Below, in pieces: positions 1 through 7,141 of a DNA stretch of 64,000 nucleotides. How positions within the stretch are numbered: the stretch's first letter is position 1; each line of letters opens with the position of its first letter. The stretch is from Simplicispira sp. 125 (lineage in GTDB: Bacteria > Pseudomonadota > Gammaproteobacteria > Burkholderiales > Burkholderiaceae_C). The DNA lies in the NCBI RefSeq assembly GCF_003096555.1, contig NZ_QEKM01000001.1:3410001-3474000 (forward strand), given 5' to 3'. Below the pieces are notes generated by a model. The model worked only from the letters and a program-made list of their open reading frames with translations. It was not told where the DNA came from and made no database searches. The translations under genes and the position numbers were made by a program.

Positions 1-1
1 C

Positions 2-280
2 ATCCTCCCGCCGTTCGCCACCATCGAATGGACGGTGCGCAACCAGGGGTTGGAGGCCGAAGCTATCAGCGACCTCGGGCATCGCAGGATCGGGATGGGT
101 CTGCTGCAGGCCGAAGAGCGCACGCGCTACCAAGGCACTCATCACATGGACTGCATCATCCGCGTCAACGGTCAGGTCTACGCCGTTCGCCGGGTTCCGG
201 TCACTATCCGCGACGTTCACCACGTTCACAGGGCGCTGCAGCCTTCATACACGCGACTGAGCATGAGGCGCCGACGCTGA
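2..280 (+). CDS. C-terminal fragment with AGS-C nucleotide-sensor domain
   Basis: The gene enters from the left edge in frame 2 and ends at a TGA at 280, giving 92 residues. The pattern IEWTVRNQGLEAEA, then TRYQGTHHMDC, then a short valine-rich strand matches the adenylyl/guanylyl and SMODS C-terminal sensor domain (AGS-C), which is often found at the C-terminus of CD-NTases or as a module in CBASS-like operons. The upstream catalytic part is outside the window, so the whole protein could be a second nucleotidyltransferase or an effector. It is transcribed towards the CBASS operon and ends 76 bp from cap3. The family call comes from remembered motif shape and is moderately secure. Confidence 0.55.
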   Translation: MLPPFATIEWTVRNQGLEAEAISDLGHRRIGMGLLQAEERTRYQGTHHMDCIIRVNGQVYAVRRVPVTIRDVHHVHRALQPSYTRLSMRRRR

Positions 281-355
281 CCCGCATCGCGTACCCGAGG
301 TGGTTGACGTGGGGACCACGAGAGCTAGATCAAGTGCTTTATTGAGTCTATGTAC

Positions 356-841
356 TCATCCGACATAGTGTCGGAGCAATTCCCGTTTGCCGTCGCCGTA
401 GGTCATCTCCACGTGCAGGCCGTACCGGCCCACGATGACGGCCAGCAGGGGCCGCTTGTCGGCCCGCTCCTTGGCCAGCTTCGTCCACTCGTTCAGGTCG
501 ATGTGGGAAGGGACGGGGATGTCTTGCGGGTGGGTGTGCCACTCGCCGATGTAGCGGGTCATGCCGCCGCTGGAACGCCAGTAACGCCTGGCCACGGCTC
601 GGTGCCCAAACGGCAACCGTTCAAAGAGGTAGCGAAGCTGACGGTCCAGGCGCGTTGGCTTGGTGGCCAGCGTGACCAGCAGCCCCTTCTCATGAACTGT
701 GCCAAGCAGGACGCCGCCGCTCTCCGGTAGGTCGCCCACCTGGATGTGCCGCTCGAACATGCCTAAGACCTCGTCGGAAAAGTTCAGCAGCAGGCTGCCG
801 TCGTCCAGCGTCCAGTCGCTCACGTGGCGCATGCGGGGCAT
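356..841 (-). CDS. cap3: Cap3, JAB/JAMM-family CBASS isopeptidase
   Basis: 161-residue single-domain JAMM metalloprotease. The zinc motif is intact: a glutamate in LPESGGVLLG, then EWHTHPQDIPVPSHID, which is the H-x-H-x(n)-S-x2-D signature. In type II CBASS, Cap3 removes the conjugate that Cap2 places on the C-terminus of the CD-NTase and so controls priming. It is the last gene of a minus-strand operon: its start at 841 overlaps the end of cap2 (820), as expected for a co-translated accessory. The length fits stand-alone Cap3 proteins. Confidence 0.88.
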   Translation of the reverse strand: MPRMRHVSDWTLDDGSLLLNFSDEVLGMFERHIQVGDLPESGGVLLGTVHEKGLLVTLATKPTRLDRQLRYLFERLPFGHRAVARRYWRSSGGMTRYIGEWHTHPQDIPVPSHIDLNEWTKLAKERADKRPLLAVIVGRYGLHVEMTYGDGKRELLRHYVG

Positions 842-2436
842 CCTTCGGCCCGTTGGGGCGAGCAGTCTTTGAAATGGACCTCGCGTTGCAGATCAAGCAC
901 TCTCGTCCTGAAGCTGGGCGACTCGGCGCCGTCCAGCCAGGCCTGCACCATCTCCATGGCCAGCGCGGCCGCCTGGACGGACGCGGTGGCGGGGAAGGGG
1001 ACGTACAGGCCTTCGCAGCCGTGCCCCTTCATGATGACCTCCGGCGGCACGTCGAACACGCGGTACTGGTCATTCAAGGGCGGCTGAGAGATGCACCGCG
1101 CGCAGGCGTGCTCAGGCTTGGCCTTGAGCAGGGCGCGGACGGCCGCGCCGGTCCCTTCCACCCAGGCTGCTAGGAACGGCACCTTGTCGGCGTACTGCCA
1201 GGTGAGCCAGTCGGTCAGGCCCTGTTCCCCAGTGGCGTCGATCAATAGGTCTAGGGGCCCCAGGTTCGTATTCTTGACGTCCCCCACCACGGCCACCGCG
1301 TCGATGCCGGGCGCGACGCGCCGGAGCTCCTCGCCCATCGCCTCGGCCTTATTCTTGATCAGGGCGTTGAAACCGAGCCGATGACGGCCTAGGTTGCCGG
1401 GCTCCATCGACCCCATGTCCACCAGTGTGAGCCTCCCGCCCACTGTGCCCGCCCCGGCCTTGGTCAGCATCTCGGCGAGGTAGCCCCCAATGGTCCCGCA
1501 GCCGACCAGCCCGATCTTGAGCCCGGCCAGAGTCTTAGAGCCCGGCAGGTTGCGCTCGGCGAGGTAGTGGTCGTCGATGCGGCACGCGGAAATCCTGCGG
1601 ATCGGCAGCCGGTAGAGAGTTTCGCGCAGCGACGGCTTGTTGCCGATGCCGACGGGATCCCGCTGCAGGTCCACCTCGACGCCATACTGAACTTGGGGCG
1701 AGTCGATCAAGACAAGTGCGCTCGTCGCCTTCGCCCGAAACAGCTCTAAGAGGCGCCGTTCGATCTTCTTAGTGCACCGCGGGTCCAACGTGTTCTGCCA
1801 CTTCAGGAACTCCTGGACAGTCTTAGGCGGCCAGCGGTCCTGCAGCGGCATGGGCCGTGCTTTGGTATGCACGCGGAACGCCTTCAACTCAGTCTTGGGC
1901 AGCCCCAAGCCGATAGCTTCAAGCTTAGCGTGAGTGCGCAGCGTGTCGTCCGTGGCGACGCTGATCTTCCCGTCGTAGGTGTAAGCATCCAGCCCTCCGG
2001 GCCGACGTTCGTCGACATCCAACATACACCAGCGGTGGCCCCAGGTGATGTGGAATTCCTCAGCCAAGTCCGCGACCATCTTGCCGGCCAGGATGTCTTC
2101 CAGGACCTGTTCGGCCCGGTCGAGGCAGGCCATCGTCTGCTGGATTGGGTTGAAGGAATCAAAGATGACCGAGCCCACCGCCAGGTAGCACAGGTACCCG
2201 TCCGCACTGAGGTGGGGCTGCAGTTCAGGGTGCCCCGGCGGAACCGGTGTCAGCCAGACGCGGGGGAAATCATCGAGCGCGGGCGAGATCGTCAGCTCGC
2301 ACGGGTAGTTCTTCGCCTTGAGGCACAGTTTGCCGGCGTACCTCAACCTGCCGCGCCCGTCGCGCTTCAAGTACGAAAAGCCGCGTTCTTGCAGCGCGGC
2401 GGTCAGGTCCGGGATCGCAACCTTCTGAAATTTCAT
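820..2436 (-). CDS. cap2: Cap2, E2-E1 fusion (ubiquitin-transfer-like) enzyme of type II CBASS
   Basis: 538 residues in the fused E2-E1 order of Cap2. The N-terminal E2-like half carries a candidate catalytic cysteine at about residue 83 (YLCYL) followed by FDSFNP. The C-terminal E1/ThiF half has a Rossmann loop [10 protein letters not shown] (about 309-318), the acidic [15 protein letters not shown] segment (about 338-352) and cysteine pairs at about 445/448 and at the C-terminus. Cap2 adenylates the CD-NTase C-terminus and ligates it to a cellular target, which raises cyclase activity. The start codon overlaps the CD-NTase stop (ATGA, 2433-2436), so the two are translationally coupled. All core motifs look intact. 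Confidence 0.9.
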   Translation of the reverse strand: MKFQKVAIPDLTAALQERGFSYLKRDGRGRLRYAGKLCLKAKNYPCELTISPALDDFPRVWLTPVPPGHPELQPHLSADGYLCYLAVGSVIFDSFNPIQQTMACLDRAEQVLEDILAGKMVADLAEEFHITWGHRWCMLDVDERRPGGLDAYTYDGKISVATDDTLRTHAKLEAIGLGLPKTELKAFRVHTKARPMPLQDRWPPKTVQEFLKWQNTLDPRCTKKIERRLLELFRAKATSALVLIDSPQVQYGVEVDLQRDPVGIGNKPSLRETLYRLPIRRISACRIDDHYLAERNLPGSKTLAGLKIGLVGCGTIGGYLAEMLTKAGAGTVGGRLTLVDMGSMEPGNLGRHRLGFNALIKNKAEAMGEELRRVAPGIDAVAVVGDVKNTNLGPLDLLIDATGEQGLTDWLTWQYADKVPFLAAWVEGTGAAVRALLKAKPEHACARCISQPPLNDQYRVFDVPPEVIMKGHGCEGLYVPFPATASVQAAALAMEMVQAWLDGAESPSFRTRVLDLQREVHFKDCSPQRAEGCPACAT

Positions 2437-3599
2437 CCAGCGCGCGTCCGCCCGACTAATTCGTTCGGGCCGGCGATCGCCGGAGAGGCGGCGATGGCGG
2501 CCGCCACGACCGAAGCAGCGGCGCTCACCTTGACGCGGTCAGGACGGTCCGGGAAGCGCGGGCCGAATAGCCCCTGCATCCAGGTGCACGCCTGCGCGGC
2601 GCTGCCGGCGTCCAACGCCGCCTGAAGCTGGCGGCCCAGACCCTCAAACTGCAGCGCCGCCTGTTCAACCATATCTACCTCGTCGTCAGAGGCGCGCAGG
2701 CGGTCGGTCAGCGACTCTTGGGGGTTGATCGGGTTGCTGACACCGCTGCGCAGGGCCGTGGGCAGCTGCTTGACGACGTCGAGCAGCGCCTGGTCGTCGC
2801 GACGGTCCTGCTTAACGAACAGCGGCGCCGCCGCGGCCATCAGCAGGATTGAGCTGGGGCCGCCGGACTTCCAGGTCCAGTCGCGGTACGCCTTGAGGTA
2901 GCGCACGACGCGGCGCAGCTGCTCGCCCCTGGTCTCGACCTGGTCGACGAACCATTCCTTCACGGGCCGGGGGTCGGAGTGCATCCAGCCCTCCACGCGG
3001 TGGGCCAGCAGCACCTTGGTGGAAGGCAGTTCGTCCCAGCTCTCGATCGTGGCCTCGGATAAGACGTGGATGCCATCCACCGCAGCGCGCCGGATGGTCT
3101 CGGCCTTGACGAGGGTCTCGAACTCCTTGTCCGGGATCGCGTACAGGGGGATGTCGATGTGCGCGAGGTCGCTGATCTCCACGCGGATGCAGGTGGGCTT
3201 GCCGGAGAGCTTCCAGCCTTTTTCCTTCACCAGGTCGGCCAGGGCCTTCTCCGCTACGCCGAAGAAGACGTTCGCTGCCACGCTGGGGCTGTCGGTCAGG
3301 GTCAGGAAGCCAAGCGGCAGGTAACAGCCATCATCGACGTCCGCTTGCTGGGGCTCCTGCGCCGGCGCGTTCAGCGTCTTGTAGGCCCAGGAGCCCTGGG
3401 TGAAAAAGCGCGGCTGCGGAACCTTGCCAGGGTGGCCTTCCGCCGCGTAGACGCGGGGGATTCCATCGCGCAGCGCAATCCGGACCTCGTTCTTGGCCGC
3501 GGCGATGTCCTGGCGGTCGTCGTCGCGCAGGTTCAGGTTGCCGAAGAGGCAGGGTTCAGGTTCGACTTCTGTGTAAAAAAGGGCGCTCAGGTTCAGCAT
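2433..3599 (-). CDS. cdnA: DncV-like CD-NTase (CdnA clade), CBASS cyclic dinucleotide synthase
   Basis: 388 residues from the ATG at 3599. The open frame runs further upstream, but family homology begins near this ATG. It closely tracks Vibrio Dnc[14 protein letters not shown] (GS motif, residues 69-70), [11 protein letters not shown] (metal aspartates 87/89), [14 protein letters not shown] (third aspartate near 149), and [11 protein letters not shown] in the helical lobe. A 3',3'-cGAMP-type product is therefore the best guess. The last residues are GRTRAG, so the protein ends in glycine, the residue Cap2 activates in DncV-type systems. It heads the operon cdnA-cap2-cap3. The divergent intergenic region (3600-3880) should hold promoters for both operons. 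Confidence 0.9.
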   Translation of the reverse strand: MLNLSALFYTEVEPEPCLFGNLNLRDDDRQDIAAAKNEVRIALRDGIPRVYAAEGHPGKVPQPRFFTQGSWAYKTLNAPAQEPQQADVDDGCYLPLGFLTLTDSPSVAANVFFGVAEKALADLVKEKGWKLSGKPTCIRVEISDLAHIDIPLYAIPDKEFETLVKAETIRRAAVDGIHVLSEATIESWDELPSTKVLLAHRVEGWMHSDPRPVKEWFVDQVETRGEQLRRVVRYLKAYRDWTWKSGGPSSILLMAAAAPLFVKQDRRDDQALLDVVKQLPTALRSGVSNPINPQESLTDRLRASDDEVDMVEQAALQFEGLGRQLQAALDAGSAAQACTWMQGLFGPRFPDRPDRVKVSAAASVVAAAIAASPAIAGPNELVGRTRAG

Positions 3600-3880
3600 G
3601 GATGGTCGGGCGTGAGGTGGACGGCGCAACGCGCGTCCAGTCGCGTCGCTTGCAGGCGTCGAGCCATCCGTTCCACCCTTCAACCGGCAAGCCGGCTACC
3701 GCTCCAAGGCGTGCTCAGGATGTCGACGCAAACATACATACGAATGACGTCAGGATTTTCAATAGTCGCGCACGTCGATATAGGGTTTGTGCCTACAGGG
3801 TGCGACGAGTACCCAGAGACTGACCCGCCCTAGGCTAATATAGCCCACACCTATGATCGGTAGGCAGTCGGTTGAGCACC

Positions 3881-4357
3881 ATGGAGACCTTGCCGTTGAA
3901 TTCCCCTCAAGCCTTCAGCGCAGAGCAACTGGTGCGGCACGCGGCCCCCAAGGTGGCCGGCGATTTCGCCGGGCTGGGTGTGGTTTTCTACGACTCGCTG
4001 GCGGCGCTGCCGCACCTGCAGCTCGATGTGGTCGGCGACGAGCGTTTTGAACTGCCGGTTGTGGGGCTCAAGGCCATCGGCGAGGTGCTCGCCCGGACGT
4101 CGCGACGGTCATCGCCGTGGCATGATGGTTTCCATTTCGTGCATGCGGGCTCCGGGGCGCTGACCCACCTGTGCCAGTTCATCGCGCCGCCGCTGCCTGG
4201 AGCGGCCGATGCCGCGCCGCGAGCCGGTGGTGCCCGACACATGACGGCACTGCTTGCCTCGAAGGTGGCCGGCGTCGTGGCCATCGGGCTGCTGACCCAC
4301 GAACGCGCGGCTTCCATCTATGAGGCCGGCCGGCTGACCTTGAGCGAGACCTTCTGA
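3881..4357 (+). CDS. small CBASS-associated protein with DisA_N-like (DAC-N sensor) features
   Basis: 158 residues from the ATG at 3881; an in-frame TTG lies at 3872. The central part reads WHDGFHFVHAG, then FIAPPL, then GGARHMTALLASKVAGVVAIG, then a segment ending IYEAGRL. This follows the order of the diadenylate cyclase (DisA_N) fold: DGA, a strand, RHR(T/S)A, a hydrophobic strand, and a final strand with glycine. DGA is DGF and RHR is RHM here, so it looks like a degenerate, non-catalytic nucleotide sensor of the DACN type predicted in nucleotide-signalling conflict systems. It overlaps the next gene by one base and is divergent from cdnA, so it is probably part of the CBASS. The function is inferred. 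Confidence 0.5.
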   Translation: METLPLNSPQAFSAEQLVRHAAPKVAGDFAGLGVVFYDSLAALPHLQLDVVGDERFELPVVGLKAIGEVLARTSRRSSPWHDGFHFVHAGSGALTHLCQFIAPPLPGAADAAPRAGGARHMTALLASKVAGVVAIGLLTHERAASIYEAGRLTLSETF

Positions 4358-5031
4358 TGCTGCCCTTGAGCCTGACCTATGACGACCTCCTGCGGCTGCT
4401 CAAGTACTGCGGCGGCGTCGTGCTGCTGGTGTGCGGCGCCATCCTCTTGTTCCGCCTGCCAGAACTGCACGCGCACCCGTTGAAAGTCATCTGGCAGAGT
4501 GCTTCCACCGCTCTGACCGTGCCGCCGTTGCTGCTCTGGGTACTGTCAAAGGTGGAGTGGAAGCACCCTCGCATCGCCAAGCTCATGGGCAAGCGCATGG
4601 TCCATGGGCTGTGGTGGGGTGAGTTGAAGTCCGAGTTCAAGGCGTCGGATAACGCTGATCCGCTGCCGCCCATCCCGATCGCGTTCGTGATCAAGCAGAG
4701 CTACTTTTTCCTGACGATCCAGTCGTACACGCCCAGCGTGCCAGCCGAGTCCACGATGGAGAGGATGGTGGTTCAACCGCGGAACTCAGTGGGGCAGCTG
4801 CAGTACGTATTCGAAATGCGGCGCCTGCAGGATGCCGAAGACAAGATCACCGTCGGCTATGGGGACCTCCGGCTCACGTCGAGCGACACACGGCTGGAGG
4901 GCTACTATTGGACCAACTCGCCCACTAGGGGCCACATTTCGCTGGACCTCCTGACGCGGGATTTCAGCGGCATCGACTCGTTCGCCGATGCTGAGAAGGC
5001 CTGCGCGGAGTCGCTGAAGATCAAGGGTTAG
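4357..5031 (+). CDS. cap15: Cap15-type CBASS effector, 2TM plus beta-rich domain (S-2TM-beta)
   Basis: 224 residues. Two N-terminal membrane segments (about 15-33 and 47-63) are followed by a soluble beta-rich domain starting at HGLWWGELKSEF, with IKQSYFFLTIQSYTP, YVFEMRR and LEGYYWTNSPTRGHISLDL. This is the layout of Cap15, whose beta-barrel binds the CBASS cyclic dinucleotide and triggers oligomerisation and inner-membrane disruption. It starts inside the stop codon of the preceding gene (TGATG at 4355-4359), so expression is coupled. It is the probable killing component of the neighbouring cdnA-cap2-cap3 operon, which otherwise lacks an effector. Confidence 0.8.
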   Translation: MLPLSLTYDDLLRLLKYCGGVVLLVCGAILLFRLPELHAHPLKVIWQSASTALTVPPLLLWVLSKVEWKHPRIAKLMGKRMVHGLWWGELKSEFKASDNADPLPPIPIAFVIKQSYFFLTIQSYTPSVPAESTMERMVVQPRNSVGQLQYVFEMRRLQDAEDKITVGYGDLRLTSSDTRLEGYYWTNSPTRGHISLDLLTRDFSGIDSFADAEKACAESLKIKG

Positions 5032-5312
5032 GCTGCTGTCTAGCCCAATCCGACGGCTTTCGCCATCGACAGTATTTTGATGGGGCGGGTAGCGTCAGTT
5101 TACCAACGGGGACAGTAGTCGTTTGACCGATTTGGCCTGACGTCGACTGCTCGACCATAAGCGGTCAACGAGCAAGAGCAACCGGCGCCGTACGGATGAC
5201 TGCAACGCTACAGAGAGCGTGCGTTGAGGTCGGCACGGCGGCGGACTGCAACCGCTGCGAAGCTGGCCCTTCCGGCGTTCCAGGACCATTAGCTGAGTGC
5301 CTCGCAGCTCGT

Positions 5313-5336
5313 CCTTGTAGCCACGAGCCTACAAGG
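5313..5336. terminator. 8-bp stem-loop between cap15 and the HEPN-CBS gene
   Basis: CCTTGTAG (5313-5320) and CTACAAGG (5329-5336) form a perfect stem with an 8-base loop in the 313-bp gap between two convergent genes. The adjacent T-run is short, so it may be a weak bidirectional terminator. I see nothing else in 5032-5344. Confidence 0.35.
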
Positions 5337-5344
5337 TTTGACAG

Positions 5345-6109
5345 CTACATCAGTTCGAAAGGAGAAAGAACGCCGCAGAGCCTGCCCTGCTTTTCTTCGA
5401 CAAGCCAAAGCCGCGTTTCCTTTCTCAGGTCATCCGCGAGGAGCTTTTGGACCTCATCCGTGGGGCCAACAACGGTAGCCTCCAGCAAGTCGAGCTCTTG
5501 GGCAGCTTCATCAATCGTGCGCGCGAGCGCCCCCGCCCAGTCCTTGCTGGCCAGCATGTACCTGGCGAGACCGTTCTCAGAAAGCAGCTTCCACCCATCC
5601 TTGAAGACAGGCAGAAATGAGAAGGAGTGCGTGAGCATCAGCTGCCGTGCGTACGCGACCGGCTGCCAAACTTCCAGCACGACGGGTGACTTAACCATGA
5701 AGTCCTTGACGGCCTGGCGAGGGAGTTGCTGTTCTTTCATGAGTGCCTCTTCTAGGCCGATACAGAGTTCGATGGCTGCTGCCGTCGCATGCCGTGCGAA
5801 GACACCGGTATGCATCGCGTCGTTCCTCGCTTTTTTAACCACCGCAATAAGCGCAGAGAAGGTGCTGAAACGTCCAGGATGCGTCTCTGATAGTCGAGAA
5901 AGTACGACTGACGCATTGGCCAATTCAGCAAGCGCTTGCTCGTACTGGCCCAGGTTTTTCTTGCGGCCGAAAAGCCGTAGGCCTAGTGCCTCGAGCGCAA
6001 AACAGATCGCATCAAAGCCCTCGGCATCTGCCAGCGCAGCGTAACGGCCGGCACGCAGCGCATCGCGATGGTAGAGGCGCTCGTGCCATTGAAGCGTGGG
6101 AACATTCAT
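5345..6109 (-). CDS. HEPN-like plus CBS-domain protein
   Basis: 254 residues. The N-terminal half is helical and contains ARNDAMHTG, an R-x4-H motif (R95 to H100) like that of HEPN ribonuclease or toxin domains. The C-terminal half resembles a CBS pair: it starts near VKDFMVKSPVVLEV (about 134), continues with LTHSFSFLPVF, and ends RLCGVLSPFELM. CBS domains bind adenosyl ligands, so an adenine-nucleotide-controlled HEPN nuclease is a reasonable model. It lies convergent to the CBASS effector and could be an independent abortive-infection gene. I know no named family with this combination. Domain calls are from motif reading only. Confidence 0.5.
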   Translation of the reverse strand: MNVPTLQWHERLYHRDALRAGRYAALADAEGFDAICFALEALGLRLFGRKKNLGQYEQALAELANASVVLSRLSETHPGRFSTFSALIAVVKKARNDAMHTGVFARHATAAAIELCIGLEEALMKEQQLPRQAVKDFMVKSPVVLEVWQPVAYARQLMLTHSFSFLPVFKDGWKLLSENGLARYMLASKDWAGALARTIDEAAQELDLLEATVVGPTDEVQKLLADDLRKETRLWLVEEKQGRLCGVLSPFELM

Positions 6110-7141
6110 CCGCGCGGTTGAAGGCCCTGCCGCAGGCCTTGATTTATTGACGATCAGTCAGTGTCGCAGATATAGGTAATACCTTTGAGCCATTCTCGAT
6201 TGCATTGCCTCGTAGAGTGGCCCGTCGGGCCATCGCCCTGTAGCCGTAGGGAACGACTGCTTGATGCTGGACAGGGCGAGCACGCGTGCGCGCGGCCACT
6301 GGCCGCAAACGCTGCTTGCACGCCCGCAGTAGCCCCCGCGAACCCTACTGCCGCCGCCTGACAACGAGCGGGCACGCGCGGTTGCCGGGAGCAGGCGCGC
6401 TGGTTGCTAGCTAGATTCCTGGGTGCTGCCGGTCGCCAGCCGTCCGTGTTGTCGGCGCGGCCGTCCTAGATGTCGGCTGTGCGGTGCGGCGCTGAACTGG
6501 CAGTCCCGGCCAGAATCGGCCTCTCACCACCGTCAGCAGAGCAGCCGACTTACTTGGCAGCCTCAAAACCGGATTGGTCTAGTCCCACAACATTTCTGCC
6601 ACTTGCGCATGAGCTCTTGTGCCGACCAAGATCGTCATCGGTGCGCTGCACTTCGTCTTTTGCGCGGGTCAGGGACGAGCGCAGATGTCTGAGTCAGGCT
6701 GTGAACGGTCTTCCGGGGCGAGCTGATCGGCTGGCAGCAATCGACCCTTCAGTAGCCCGCTCACGTGGCTCCAAAGCGGACGTTCATGAGTCATTTACTC
6801 GTGTTCTCTCCCTGAATTACCTGATTTCAGGGATGTGCAAATTGTTGCAGCCGCTCTAGAGTCAAGCACAAGTTCGCCCGCCACTTCCGCAGATTGTGTA
6901 GCTCGCGTTTCACGCAATTGCTTCGACGGTTCAGTTCGCCTCTTGCCAAAAATTTGTCCCGCTCACTCGTTCCTTCAACGCAGCAGCTCGGTTCACCCTT
7001 GCTGTGTTAATAATTTTTATCATCCGTGTTTAGAAAATCACCTTGCTCGCAGCCACCCCGCTTGGCAATCAGTGGCGATGTGTGATCTGTGCGGCATCAC
7101 CCCTTGATCTGCCCGCGACCAACCCCCTGAAAGAATCACCG
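6110..7141. other. 1-kb gap without a recognisable gene
   Basis: Short open frames exist on both strands but none has a convincing start, ribosome site or family pattern. One minus-strand stretch (about 6158-6290, ending QRYYLYLRH) reads like the end of a decayed gene. AT-rich sequence at 7005-7035 probably contains the promoter of the following surface-protein gene. Confidence 0.4.
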
